Below are positions 39,070-47,848 of a stretch of 64,000 bases of DNA, piece after piece. Below the pieces are notes generated by a model that was given only the letters and a program-made list of their open reading frames with translations, was not told the origin of the DNA and searched no databases. The DNA comes from Brachybacterium massiliense (lineage in GTDB: Bacteria; Actinomycetota; Actinomycetes; Actinomycetales; Dermabacteraceae). The translations under genes were made by a program, and so were the position numbers. Position 1 is the first letter of the stretch. Each line of letters starts with the position of its first letter. Location: positions 434,001 to 498,000 of the forward strand of contig NZ_FXXB01000007.1 of assembly GCF_900184245.1 (NCBI RefSeq). Reading direction: 5' to 3'.

Positions 39070-39807
39070 ATGCCTTCGACGCCCCTGTCCGGTCCCCTGC
39101 TGGTGCTCGCCGCGATGCCCGAGGAGGCCGCCCCGCTGCGGGCCCGCCTCGAGGGCGCCGTAGAGGTCGAGACCCCCTTCCTCGGCGGGGTCAGCGCCTC
39201 TCGCGGCACGCTGCACGGCATCGAGACGATCGTGGTCACCACCGGCATCGGCATCGCCGCCGCCACCGGCGCGGCGACCTGGGGGATCCTCTCCACCTCG
39301 CCCGCGGTCGTGGTCGCGGCCGGTTCCTGCGGCGGTCTCGCGGCCGACGTCGAGGTGGGCACGCTGATCGTGGGCGAATCCTTCACCTACTCGATCGCGG
39401 ATGCGACGGCCTTCGGCTACGAGCCCGGCCAGGTGCCGGGCGGTCCGGTGCGCTTCGACGCCGAGCGGTCCCTCGTCGAGGCTGCGGAGCAGGCCGCACG
39501 GCGGGCCGACGCCAACGGTGACGGGCACGGTGTGCGCCGCGGCCTGATGCTCTCGGGGGACGCCTTCGTCACCGCGACCCTCGCCAGCCCCATGCGGGAG
39601 CGTTTCCCGGCGGCGCTCAGCGCGGACATGGAGACCACCGCGAGCGCCCGCACCGCCGAGGTGCTCGGGGTGCCCTTCGTGGCGCTGCGCGCCGTCTCGG
39701 ACCTGTGCGGGCCGGCCGCTGGTCAGCAGTTCCATCTCGAGCTGGAGGTGGTCGCCGAGGTCTCCGCGCGCGCCGTCGAGGAGCTCGCGAGGGACCTGAC
39801 CGTCTGA
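39070..39807 (+). CDS. mtnN: 5'-methylthioadenosine/S-adenosylhomocysteine nucleosidase
   Basis: The 245-residue enzyme cuts adenine from methylthioadenosine, S-adenosylhomocysteine or futalosine-like substrates. Signs are LVLAAMPEEAAPLRARL at the start, TTGIGIAAATGAATW, AAGSCGGL, the SGDAFV loop, the ADMETTA ribose-binding Glu, and LRAVSD with the catalytic Asp. That is the full MTAN set, at normal length. TACGCT lies six bases before the ATG, giving a leaderless transcript. It stands alone. In actinobacteria such enzymes can also act in menaquinone synthesis by the futalosine route, which cannot be judged here. Confidence 0.92.
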   Translation: MPSTPLSGPLLVLAAMPEEAAPLRARLEGAVEVETPFLGGVSASRGTLHGIETIVVTTGIGIAAATGAATWGILSTSPAVVVAAGSCGGLAADVEVGTLIVGESFTYSIADATAFGYEPGQVPGGPVRFDAERSLVEAAEQAARRADANGDGHGVRRGLMLSGDAFVTATLASPMRERFPAALSADMETTASARTAEVLGVPFVALRAVSDLCGPAAGQQFHLELEVVAEVSARAVEELARDLTV

Positions 39808-39823
39808 TCACAGGCGGGTGAGC

Positions 39824-39861
39824 GCCGGCTGTGCGGCGGCGCACGTTCACGCCGCACCGGC
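39824..39861. terminator. Hairpin terminator after the nucleosidase gene
   Basis: An eight-base perfect stem (GTGCGGCG) with an 11-base loop is extended on the outside by GCCGG and its complement. It lies 17 bases after the stop. A second small palindrome, GGCTGTG with CACAGCC, follows at 39859-39873. The remaining bases up to the next gene hold its promoter region (TACGGT at 39939) and a GAAAGAGG ribosome-binding site. Confidence 0.7.
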
Positions 39862-39992
39862 TGTGGCACAGCCCACCCGGATGTCGCTTCTGCCCACCTG
39901 ATTGACGGTTCCACCTGTCGCCGGGGCGGTCCGCCCGTTACGGTGCTAGGGATTCAACACACATCCCCGTCCCCCTTTCGGAAAGAGGCACC

Positions 39993-41864
39993 GTGTCCGC
40001 TTCGTCGGCCCCGAACTCTCCCCCGTCCTCCTCAGCCACGGTCGAAGAGCGCCCGGAACCCGCGCAGAGCTATTCGCTCTCGAAGCCGGTGTTCTTCGTC
40101 GCCGGCGGGATCATCCTGCTGGCGGTGCTGTTCGCGCTGCTGCTGCCGGATTCCTTCAACGCGACGATCTCGACCCTGAACTCGACCGTCGTCAGCTCGA
40201 TCGGCTGGTACTACGTCCTGATCGTCACCGCCTTCGTGGTGTTCGGCGTCGTGATCGCCGCGAGCCGTATGGGCAGCATCCGCCTGGGCAAGGACGATGA
40301 CGAGCCCGAGTACAGCATGTTCTCGTGGTTCGCGATGCTCTTCGCGGCCGGCATGGGCATCGGCCTGGTCTTCTGGGGTGCTGCGGAGCCGCTGACCTTC
40401 TTCAGCGAGAACGGCGCCCCGCCGAACGCGGCCGGGCTCTCGGAGCCCGCCCGGGCCGAGCGTGCGCTGGGCCAGACCTTCCTGCACTGGGGCCTGCACG
40501 CCTGGGGCATCTACGTGATCGTCGGCCTCGCCGTCGCGTACGCGGTGCACCGCAAGGGCCGCCCGGTCTCGATCCGGTGGGCGCTCGAGCCGATCCTCGG
40601 CAAGCGCACCGACTCCTGGATCGGCGACGTGATCGACATCATCGCCCTGGTGGGCACGCTGTTCGGCATCGCCACCTCGCTGGGCTTCGGCGTCAACCAG
40701 ATCGCCGCCGGCCTGGACCATCTCGGGGTGCTCCCGAACTCCACGACCGTGCAGGTCGTGATCGTGCTCGTGGTGACGGCGCTGGCGACGCTCTCCGCCG
40801 CGAGCGGCGTGGACAAGGGCATCAAGCTGCTCTCGAACCTGAACATGGGCCTGGCCGCGCTCCTGCTGGTGACCGTGCTGATCCTCGGCCCCACTCTGTT
40901 CCTGCTGCGCGATGTCGTCTCCAACATCGGCTACTACCTGCAGAACTTCCTGCAGCTGTCCTTCCAGACCCTGCCCTTCCGCGGTGAGGAAGGGGCCTCC
41001 TGGATCAACGGGTGGACCACCTTCTACTGGGGCTGGTGGATCTCCTGGTCGCCCTTCGTGGGCGTGTTCATCGCCCGCATCTCCAAGGGCCGCACGGTCC
41101 GCGAGTTCATCACCGGCGTGCTGCTGGTCCCCACCGCGCTGACGTTCCTGTGGTTCACGATCATGGGCGGCACCGCGCTGTACAAGGCCGTCCTCGAGGG
41201 CGTCGACTTCACCGGCGGCACCGGCGACATCGACCCGAACACCGCGCTGTTCGACACCTTCAGCCAGCTGCCCGCCGGTGCGCTGCTGTCCGGCATCGCC
41301 GTGGTGCTGGTGTCGATCTTCTTCATCACCAGCGCCGACTCGGGCGCCTTCGTGATCGACATGATCGCCCATAAGGGCGATCCGAACCCGCCGCGGATCA
41401 CGCGCATCTTCTGGGCCTCGGCGTCCGGCGTCATCGCCGCGTCCCTGATCTGGGTCAGCTCGCTGTCCGGTGACGAGGAGGCCTCGGGCATGACCGCGCT
41501 GCAGTCGCTCGCGCTGCTGTCCGCGCTGCCGTTCTCGATCGTGATGATCGGTATGTGCATCTCGCTGTGGCGCTCGCTCGGCACAGAGGTCAAGGTGATC
41601 GAGAAGCTCGAGCTGCGCCTGCGCCAGCGCGAGTTCATGGACCGCTACTCGGACCGCATCTCCGACCAGGTCGAGGCCGAGGTCGGGGCGCAGATGGAGG
41701 CCCAGGTCGGCGCGCAGGTGGAGGCACAGGTGGAGGCGCAGGTCGCCGAGCACCTGCAGGCCTACACCCCCACCCCGCAGCCGTCCATGCAGGAGGGTAC
41801 GACCGAGGAGGGCGGTGCCCCCGGTCGTCGCAAGCGCAGGAACCCCTTCACCCGGGACTCCTGA
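39993..41864 (+). CDS. BCCT family transporter (BetP/OpuD-like, glycine betaine or related)
   Basis: The 623-residue protein has twelve membrane helices with the BCCT pattern: the glycine stretch AAGMGIGLVFWGAAEPL, the Trp-rich TTFYWGWWISWSPFVGVFIARISKGRTVREF, and the SADSGAFVIDM segment in helix 8 to 9. The M-G-I-G motif and the helix 8 region agree with sodium-coupled betaine carriers rather than carnitine exchangers. The cytoplasmic tail (residues 545-623) holds a charged part followed by a four- to eight-residue repeat on E-A-Q-V, probably a coiled coil; in BetP this tail senses osmotic stress. A GAAAGAGG site precedes the GTG start. It is probably induced by high salt. Confidence 0.93.
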   Translation: MSASSAPNSPPSSSATVEERPEPAQSYSLSKPVFFVAGGIILLAVLFALLLPDSFNATISTLNSTVVSSIGWYYVLIVTAFVVFGVVIAASRMGSIRLGKDDDEPEYSMFSWFAMLFAAGMGIGLVFWGAAEPLTFFSENGAPPNAAGLSEPARAERALGQTFLHWGLHAWGIYVIVGLAVAYAVHRKGRPVSIRWALEPILGKRTDSWIGDVIDIIALVGTLFGIATSLGFGVNQIAAGLDHLGVLPNSTTVQVVIVLVVTALATLSAASGVDKGIKLLSNLNMGLAALLLVTVLILGPTLFLLRDVVSNIGYYLQNFLQLSFQTLPFRGEEGASWINGWTTFYWGWWISWSPFVGVFIARISKGRTVREFITGVLLVPTALTFLWFTIMGGTALYKAVLEGVDFTGGTGDIDPNTALFDTFSQLPAGALLSGIAVVLVSIFFITSADSGAFVIDMIAHKGDPNPPRITRIFWASASGVIAASLIWVSSLSGDEEASGMTALQSLALLSALPFSIVMIGMCISLWRSLGTEVKVIEKLELRLRQREFMDRYSDRISDQVEAEVGAQMEAQVGAQVEAQVEAQVAEHLQAYTPTPQPSMQEGTTEEGGAPGRRKRRNPFTRDS

Positions 41865-41875
41865 CCCCCGCTGCG

Positions 41876-41905
41876 CGTGGCGGCTCCGCTCAGCGGGCCG
41901 CCACG
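41876..41905. terminator. Bidirectional hairpin between transporter and dehydrogenase genes
   Basis: CGTGGCGGC pairs with GCCGCCACG, and inside it CCGCT pairs with AGCGG, giving a nearly continuous stem. It begins 11 bases after the transporter stop and contains the stop codon of the convergent dehydrogenase gene. Confidence 0.78.
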
Positions 41906-42831
41906 TGCAGCAGCTGTGCGCCCTCGACCAGGGCGCGCAGGTTCGCGGTGATCCGCTCGTCGGCCCCCACCGGCCGGCCACCGGCCGCGTGGGGCGTGAT
42001 CAGCAGTCGCGGCGCATCCCACAGCGGATCCTCCGCGGGCAGCGGCTCCGGCTCGGTGACGTCGATCCCCGCGCTGCCGAGGGTGCCCGCCTCGAGCGCC
42101 TCGCGCAGCGCGACCTGGTCGACGGTCGCGCCGCGGCCCACGTTGATCAGCACCGCGTGGTCGGGCAGCGCCGCGAGCACCTCGCGTCCGATGATCCCGG
42201 CGGTCCGCTCGGTGGCGGGCAGGATGTCGATCAGCACATCGGTCTCGGGCAGCAGCTGCCTCACCTGGTCATCGGCGATGACTTCGAAGCCGGCACGGGT
42301 GCCGGCGCTGCGGGCCACCCCGCGCACCTCGGCGCCGAGCGCCTTCAGCGTGGGGGCGAGGTTCTGGCCGATCTCGCCGAAGCCCCAGATCAGTACGCGC
42401 GCCCCGATCAGGCTGGTGATCCGGCCCTTGGGGTGCAGCGGCTGGAGCCCGCCCAGCTCGGAGGACCAGTCGTGGCGCTGCTGGGCCTCGCGGGCCTCCG
42501 GCAGGCGGCGCAGCAGGCTCAGCAGCAGCGCGAGGGCGTGCTCGCTCACGGTGAGCGAGTGCAGGCCCGCGCCGGAGGCGATCACCACCTCCTCGTCGAA
42601 GCCGGCGGCGAGGATTCCGTCCACGCCCGCGGAGAGGGACTGCACCAGGCGCAGGTCCTTCAGGTTCTCGGCGGCGGAGGCGAGGTGGCGGCGCGAGGAG
42701 CCCCAGACCACGAGCACCGCGGCGTCGTGGTGCTCGGCGGGGATCTCGGCGCGGGCGTCGATCGTCACCGCCTCCCATCCCTCGGGCAGCGTGGGGTCCA
42801 GCGGAACGGTATCGGGCAGCAGGATCTTCAT
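41890..42831 (-). CDS. D-isomer-specific 2-hydroxyacid dehydrogenase
   Basis: The 313-residue protein has the family's two domains. The NAD site reads WGFGEIGQNLA (near 150), and the catalytic trio is present: Arg in INVGRGATVD, Glu in DVTEPEPLPAEDPLW, His in LITPHAAGG. The general pattern is close to the glyoxylate/hydroxypyruvate reductase or phosphoglycerate dehydrogenase-like group without an ACT domain, so it is unlikely to be SerA. It should reduce a 2-oxoacid with NAD(P)H. TAGGGT (42838-42843 on the complementary strand) lies six bases before the ATG, giving a leaderless transcript. The substrate is unknown. Confidence 0.9.
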   Translation of the reverse strand: MKILLPDTVPLDPTLPEGWEAVTIDARAEIPAEHHDAAVLVVWGSSRRHLASAAENLKDLRLVQSLSAGVDGILAAGFDEEVVIASGAGLHSLTVSEHALALLLSLLRRLPEAREAQQRHDWSSELGGLQPLHPKGRITSLIGARVLIWGFGEIGQNLAPTLKALGAEVRGVARSAGTRAGFEVIADDQVRQLLPETDVLIDILPATERTAGIIGREVLAALPDHAVLINVGRGATVDQVALREALEAGTLGSAGIDVTEPEPLPAEDPLWDAPRLLITPHAAGGRPVGADERITANLRALVEGAQLLHVAAR

Positions 42832-42937
42832 GCGCCCACCCTACGGAGTCCGTGCCGGGCTCGGGCCCTGCGGGCCGCGGTCCGGACAGCGGGAAACCCC
42901 CGTGACCGCACACCGAGGGGTCCTATAGCCTGCACAC

Positions 42938-44731
42938 ATGCGCTCTGGCACCACCCCCTCCCTGACCGGTCTGACGAGAATGGCCACGGGTGCGGTGACG
43001 GTGCTGCGCACGGCGACCCGCAGGACGCGGCAGCGGGCGCGCCGCGTCGCGGTCGCGGCCCCGCTGGACACCGGCGGCTTCCTCGGCGCCTCGGTGACGG
43101 CCTGGATCTCCACCTCCCCGAGCCTGCTGCCGCGCACCTGGTGGATGTGGGCGACGAACATCGCCTTCTCCGAGGTGTACGGCTACGCGGCCGGTGCGAT
43201 CGCGGGCCGGGTGGTGCGACGCGTCGGGCGGGAGCTCGGCGTGAGGGTCGACATCGCCGAGGATCATCGCCGACGGGCCCGGCTGCTCGGCGGGAGCGCC
43301 CTGGTGGGCATCACCGCCTACTCGTGGGTGCGCGGCGTGCTGCGCCAGCGCGAGATCAGCCATCTGGTCCAGCAGGAGCCGAAGAACCTCGCCACCCATG
43401 TGGTGGGCGGCGTCGCCGGGCTCGGCGCCTTCGCCGGGGCGCTCGTGCTCGCCCGCGCCACCCTCGCCACGGCTCACCTGTACCGGGCGATGCTGCGCCC
43501 CTACCTGCCGCCGCGCGCGGTGCGGGCGGTGTCCCTGCTGCTGACGGTCGCGACGGTCGCGGTGCTCACCGACCGGCTGATCCGCGGTCGTGTGCTGGAG
43601 GGGATGATCGAACGCGCCGAGGCCGCGAACCGGCTGATCTCCCCCGAGGTCGCCCGGCCCACCTCCTCGCTGCGCTCGGGCGGCCCGGAGTCGCTCGAGA
43701 CCTGGCAGTCGCTCGGCGCCCCCGGGCGCAAGATCGTCTCGAGCGGCGCGGACCGCGCCCTGATCGAGCAGACCGTGGGCGAGGAGGCGCTCGAGCCGAT
43801 CCGCGTCTATGCCGCGACATCCGGCACCCGCACCGTCGAGGACGCCGTGCGCGCCGTGGTGGCGGAGCTTGACCGCACCGGCGCCTGGGACCGGGAGGTG
43901 CTGGTGCTGTTCACGGGGACCGGCACCGGCTGGCTGCAGGAGTGGTCGCTCTCGGCGATCGAGTTCCTCACCGCCGGGAACTGCGCGACCGCCTCGATCC
44001 AGTACTCGCTCTATCCCAGCCCGCTCACGTATCTCATCGACCGCCGCTCCCCCCAGAGCGCCGGGCGCCTGCTGCTGCAGGCGGTCACGCGGCGCATGGC
44101 CTCGCTGCCGCCCGAGCGCCGACCGAAGCTGTACGTGGCCGGGGAGTCGCTGGGCTCCTTCGGCGGGCAGGCCGCGTTCCGGGACGTCGAGGAGATGCTC
44201 TCGAGCGTCCAGGGCGCCGTGTGGACCGGCACCCCGAGCTTCACGCCCCTGTGGCAGCAGCTCACGGCACGGGCACGGCCCGGCTCCCCCGCGATCGCCC
44301 CGATCATCGACGACGGGCGGCACATCCGCGTGGTGACCCGCCCGCAGGATCTGCACCGCAACTACTGGGGCGGCCTGTATGCGCAGTGGGAGCATCCCCG
44401 GGTGGTCTATGCCCAGCACCCGTCGGACCCGGTGGTCTGGTTCTCCCCCACCCTGCTGTGGCGGGAGCCGGCCTGGCTGCAGGAGCGGGTGGGGCATGAC
44501 GTCACCCCGGCGATGCGCTGGTTCCCGTGGATCACCTTCTGGCAGATCGCCGCGGACATGCCGCTGTCGATCAAGGTCACCGGCGGGCACGGCCACTCGT
44601 ATCACGAGGAGATGGTGCCGATCTGGGCCGCGGTGCTGGGCCAGGACGCGGCCGAGGGCCAGCGCGAGGCGCAGAAGCGGCGCCACCGCGCGATCATCGG
44701 CGCGATCCGGGAGATCAACCCGCAGGTCTGA
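42938..44731 (+). CDS. Membrane-anchored alpha/beta hydrolase (Abhydrolase_9 family)
   Basis: The 597-residue product has an N-terminal part with four or five membrane helices (SVTAWISTSPSLLPRTWWMWA, LLGGSALVGITAYSW, VVGGVAGLGAFAGALVLA, SLLLTVATVAVL). A cytoplasmic or extracellular hydrolase domain follows from about residue 285, with the nucleophile in VAGESLGSFGGQAAF (Ser near 409), then WTGTPSF and HSYHEEMVPIWAAVL near the end. This build matches the actinobacterial family listed as Abhydrolase_9 with its own N-terminal domain. The substrate is unknown; a lipid ester is likely given the membrane anchor. TAGCCT lies six bases before the ATG, so it is leaderless. Confidence 0.85.
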   Translation: MRSGTTPSLTGLTRMATGAVTVLRTATRRTRQRARRVAVAAPLDTGGFLGASVTAWISTSPSLLPRTWWMWATNIAFSEVYGYAAGAIAGRVVRRVGRELGVRVDIAEDHRRRARLLGGSALVGITAYSWVRGVLRQREISHLVQQEPKNLATHVVGGVAGLGAFAGALVLARATLATAHLYRAMLRPYLPPRAVRAVSLLLTVATVAVLTDRLIRGRVLEGMIERAEAANRLISPEVARPTSSLRSGGPESLETWQSLGAPGRKIVSSGADRALIEQTVGEEALEPIRVYAATSGTRTVEDAVRAVVAELDRTGAWDREVLVLFTGTGTGWLQEWSLSAIEFLTAGNCATASIQYSLYPSPLTYLIDRRSPQSAGRLLLQAVTRRMASLPPERRPKLYVAGESLGSFGGQAAFRDVEEMLSSVQGAVWTGTPSFTPLWQQLTARARPGSPAIAPIIDDGRHIRVVTRPQDLHRNYWGGLYAQWEHPRVVYAQHPSDPVVWFSPTLLWREPAWLQERVGHDVTPAMRWFPWITFWQIAADMPLSIKVTGGHGHSYHEEMVPIWAAVLGQDAAEGQREAQKRRHRAIIGAIREINPQV

Positions 44732-44744
44732 GCCCGGGATGGGT

Positions 44745-44812
44745 GCGGCGCGGCCCGCTCAGCGGCGCGGCCGGCTCAGTGGCGCGGCCGGCTCAGTGGC
44801 GCGGCCGGCTCA
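44745..44812. repeat. Four tandem copies of a 17-bp unit that contains the sulfurtransferase stop codon
   Basis: The unit is G(C/T)GGCGCGGCC(C/G)GCTCA; the two middle-to-last copies are identical and the first two differ at one or two bases. On the minus strand each unit starts with TGA. The last copy supplies the actual stop (44810-44812) of the sulfurtransferase gene. Seventeen is not a multiple of 3, so the repeated TGA covers all frames beyond that stop. Confidence 0.9.
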
Positions 44813-45658
44813 GGGGTTGGGGCCGACGGCGACAGGCCGCTGCGGGTCCGCGCTCCACTGCGACCACGAGCCGGGGAACAGCTTCACGCGCGCGAAACCG
44901 GCGCTCTCGAGGGCGAGCAGGTCATGGGTGGCTGTGACCCCCGAGCCGCAGTACACGATGGTGTCGCGGTCCTCATGCGCCCCGGCGGCCTCGAAGCGGC
45001 GGTGCAGCTCCTCGGGCGGCAGGAAGTGTCCGTGCTCGTCGAGGTTTCCGGAGAAGGGCAGGTTGACCGCGCCGGGGATGTGGCCGGCGCGTGGATCGAT
45101 CGGCTCGCTCTCGCCGCGGTAGCGCTCGGCGGCGCGGGCATCGATCACCAGGGCGCCGCCTGCGGCGACCTCGTCCGCGGTGGCGAGGCGGCTCTCGGGC
45201 CATTCGCGCACGGGCACGTCACCCGGTGCGGGCTGCTCGTCCTGGGTGACGAGCGCGCCGTCCCAGGCGGCGAGCCCGCCGTTGAGCACTGCGGCGTCAT
45301 GGCCGAGGGCGCGCAGCATCCACACCAGGCGGGCGGCCGGGGCGCCGTTGGTGTCGTCATAGGCGATCACCGTCGAGCCCGCTCCCACGCCGGCGCGGCG
45401 CAGCGAGGCCGCGAAGTCCTCCGCGGAGGGCAGGGGGTGGCGCCCGGCGCCGTCGCGGGCGGGGGCGGCGAGCTCGGTGTCGAGGTCGATGTACACCGCG
45501 CCGGGCAGGTGCCCGGCGAGGTAGGTGTCGCGGCCCTTGGAGCCGTCCAGGGCCCAGCGCACGTCCAGCAGGTGGAGGGCGAGCTGTCCCTCGGCCGCCT
45601 GCGTGCGCAGGGCGTGCAGGTGGGCGAGGTCGATGAGCGGGGGCAGCGCGGAGGTCAT
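44810..45658 (-). CDS. sseA: Thiosulfate/3-mercaptopyruvate sulfurtransferase
   Basis: The 282-residue protein has two rhodanese domains. The C-terminal domain holds the active-site loop C-G-S-G-V-T-A (C237), the form typical of 3-mercaptopyruvate sulfurtransferases, while the N-terminal domain (LLDVRWALDGSKGRDTYLAGHLPGAVYIDLD, split by the usual insert) is inactive. It moves sulfur from mercaptopyruvate or thiosulfate to cyanide or thiols. TAGGCT lies six bases before the ATG (leaderless). Its stop codon lies in a 17-bp tandem repeat. It stands alone between divergent or separate units. Confidence 0.93.
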   Translation of the reverse strand: MTSALPPLIDLAHLHALRTQAAEGQLALHLLDVRWALDGSKGRDTYLAGHLPGAVYIDLDTELAAPARDGAGRHPLPSAEDFAASLRRAGVGAGSTVIAYDDTNGAPAARLVWMLRALGHDAAVLNGGLAAWDGALVTQDEQPAPGDVPVREWPESRLATADEVAAGGALVIDARAAERYRGESEPIDPRAGHIPGAVNLPFSGNLDEHGHFLPPEELHRRFEAAGAHEDRDTIVYCGSGVTATHDLLALESAGFARVKLFPGSWSQWSADPQRPVAVGPNP

Positions 45659-45684
45659 GGTCGAAGCCTACGCGCCCGCGATGC

Positions 45685-46911
45685 TCAGGCCTTGAGCTGG
45701 AGGTCCACCCGCACCAGGCGGTGATCCGAGGTGGGGAAGGGGTATTCGCCGGTCAGCTCGCTGCCGGGCTGGCCCTGCTCGGGCCAGTACACCGCCGAGG
45801 TCACCACCTGGAGGGGCCGCGAGGGCAGCACGTAGTCCACGCGCAGGTTGCCGGGGGCGGGATCGTCGCCGAAGTCCGCGGTGTCGTAGCGGGGGTCGCT
45901 CTCGTGGTCCGCGTTCGCTCCGCCCTGGGCCTCGGAGGCCTCGACAGCACCCCGGCTGGCCGGGAGGGTGTCCTGCACCCGCGGATGGGAGAGCAGCTGG
46001 TCGATCGCGCCGGGCCAGGAGTCGCCGTCGGCCGGATCGGAGTTGTAGTCGCCCACGATCACGAACTGCTGATCGGGGGCGAGGCCGCCCGCCTCGCCCG
46101 CATCGTCGACGATCCAGGAGGAGCGGCGGCCGGGGCGCAGATAGTCCGCCCAGAGACGGATCTCGTCGCTGTTGCGGCGCTGGTTGCGCTTCTCCGGCCC
46201 GTCGAAGCTCGGCGGGGTGGGGTGGGCGGCGAGCACGTGCAGGACGGTGCTGCCGATCCGCACCGGGACGTCCCAGTGCGACTTCGAGCTCAGGCGCATC
46301 TCGGCCGAGATCTCGGGGCCGTAGAACTCCTCGGGCATGAGGTTGGCGGGCATGTCCGCCCAGCGCAGGTTCTGGAAGGTGCGCACCTGCTCGGTGAGGA
46401 TCGGGTACCGCGAGAGGATCGCCATCCCGTACTGGCCGGGGAACTCGCCGAAGCCCCACGCGTCATCCGGGCCGCCGACGGTGCCGTCCTGGTTCAGGTC
46501 CAGGCCGCTGGGCACGCCCGTGTTCACCGGCGCGGTGAAGACGTACGGGTAGTGGACGGGGCTGGTGCCGTTCTGGGGGACCTCGAGGTACTTCTCGCGG
46601 AAGAGGTCCAGGCCCCTGCCGTCCTCGTCGTGATCGAACTCGTTGAGCAGCAGCACGTCGGGGTTGTTGATCTGGATGACCTCGGCGACCGCTCGGATCT
46701 GCGGATCCTCACCGGTGGCGAGGTCCTTGAGCAGCTGCCCCTCCTCGGCGCGGTTCAGGGAGGCGTTGAAGGTCGCGATCCTCGCCTGCTGGAAGCGTCC
46801 CCGCCGACGGGACGGGGCAGGCGCCGCCTGAGCGGCTGCGGCGGCGGGCAGACCGATCCCGGCGGCTGCGGCCGCGGCGATCGCTCGACGACGGGTGAGG
46901 CGAGGAGTCAT
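45685..46911 (-). CDS. Exported endonuclease/exonuclease/phosphatase-fold protein
   Basis: The 408-residue product starts with a twin-arginine signal (TRRRAIAAAAAAGIGLPAAAA), so it is exported folded, probably with its metal. The EEP domain shows N-P-D-V-L-L-L-N-E-F-D-H (metal-binding Asn/Glu), the AAHPTPPSFDG segment, VGDYNSDPADGDS, and the terminal S-D-H-R-L-V-R-V-D-L, all intact. Members cut phosphodiester bonds in DNA, RNA, lipids or inositol phosphates; for actinobacterial exported forms phosphate scavenging is the usual guess. I start at the ATG at 46911, which has CACAAT six bases before it; another ATG lies five codons upstream. Confidence 0.85.
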   Translation of the reverse strand: MTPRLTRRRAIAAAAAAGIGLPAAAAAQAAPAPSRRRGRFQQARIATFNASLNRAEEGQLLKDLATGEDPQIRAVAEVIQINNPDVLLLNEFDHDEDGRGLDLFREKYLEVPQNGTSPVHYPYVFTAPVNTGVPSGLDLNQDGTVGGPDDAWGFGEFPGQYGMAILSRYPILTEQVRTFQNLRWADMPANLMPEEFYGPEISAEMRLSSKSHWDVPVRIGSTVLHVLAAHPTPPSFDGPEKRNQRRNSDEIRLWADYLRPGRRSSWIVDDAGEAGGLAPDQQFVIVGDYNSDPADGDSWPGAIDQLLSHPRVQDTLPASRGAVEASEAQGGANADHESDPRYDTADFGDDPAPGNLRVDYVLPSRPLQVVTSAVYWPEQGQPGSELTGEYPFPTSDHRLVRVDLQLKA

Positions 46912-46976
46912 GCCTCCATTGTGCATGCTCGATGCGAGCGGGAACACCTCGCTGTGGACGGTGACAGACTGGCGGC

Positions 46977-47843
46977 ATGAGAATCGCTTTCCTGGGGACC
47001 GGTCGTATGGGCACCGAGCTCGCCCTCCACCTGCTCGCGGAGCACGAGCTGACGGTGTGGAACCGCACCGCGGAGCGCACCGCGCGCCTGGCCGAGGCAG
47101 GCGCCTCCGTCGCAGGCAGCGCCGCCGGGGCCGTCGAGGGCGCGGAGCTGGTGATCACCTCGCTGTTCGGCCCCGCCGCGGTGCGTGAGACGGTGATCCA
47201 GCCCGCCCTGATCCCGGCGGGCGTGCCGTGGGTGGACACCACCACGGTCTCCCCCGCCGATGCGGACGAGTTCGCCGCGGCGGTGCCGAGCTACGTGGGG
47301 GTGCCGGTGATCGGCACCCTGGGCCCGGCTCGCAAGGGCACGCTCGGCGTGTACGTGGGCACGCCCGACGAGGCGCTGCGCGCGCAGGTGCTCGAGCTGG
47401 TGGCGCCGTGGGCGGATCCGGCACGGCTGCGGGGCGTGGACTCGGGCCGCAAGGCCGCCGTCGGCAAGCTGATGGCGAACCTGGCGCTCGCGATCAGCGC
47501 CCAGGGCCTGCGCGAGGCGCTCGCGCTCGGCGAGGCCACCGGCACCTCCCCCGCGGAGACCCTCGAGATGCTCGATTCGACAGGGCTCGCGTTCATCGCC
47601 GGGATGAAGGGCGCCTTCGTGCGCGGCGAGCGCGGCACGGAGGGCGGTGACTTCACCGCGAACGCGATCGCGAAGGATGCGCGACTGATGATCGACACCG
47701 TCGGCGACGCCGAGCGGCCCGGCGCGGACCTTCCCGCGCTGCGCGGCGCCCTGGCCTCGCTCGAGGCGGAGATCGCCGCCGATCACGGCGAGCACGACTT
47801 CTCGACGATCCTGCTGCCCGGGGCCGAGCGCACCGGGGAGTGA
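46977..47843 (+). CDS. NAD(P)-dependent oxidoreductase, 6-phosphogluconate dehydrogenase-like (HIBADH family)
   Basis: The 288-residue product has the N-terminal Rossmann motif FLGTGRMGTELALHLL, WNRT at the end of strand 2, DTTTVSP at the substrate loop, and the catalytic Lys in SGRKAAVGKLMANLAL, followed by the all-helical dimer domain. It belongs with beta-hydroxyacid dehydrogenases/imine reductases. Substrate is unknown. A CAGACT box six bases before the ATG suggests leaderless expression. It is divergent from the exported phosphodiesterase-fold gene over 65 bases and convergent with the P-loop gene. Confidence 0.88.
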   Translation: MRIAFLGTGRMGTELALHLLAEHELTVWNRTAERTARLAEAGASVAGSAAGAVEGAELVITSLFGPAAVRETVIQPALIPAGVPWVDTTTVSPADADEFAAAVPSYVGVPVIGTLGPARKGTLGVYVGTPDEALRAQVLELVAPWADPARLRGVDSGRKAAVGKLMANLALAISAQGLREALALGEATGTSPAETLEMLDSTGLAFIAGMKGAFVRGERGTEGGDFTANAIAKDARLMIDTVGDAERPGADLPALRGALASLEAEIAADHGEHDFSTILLPGAERTGE

Positions 47844-47848
47844 CCGGC

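Noticed and set aside
39902..39907. TTGACG as -35 box of the BCCT gene
   Set aside because: No -10 box lies at 16 to 19 bases; the nearest TACGGT is 31 bases away.
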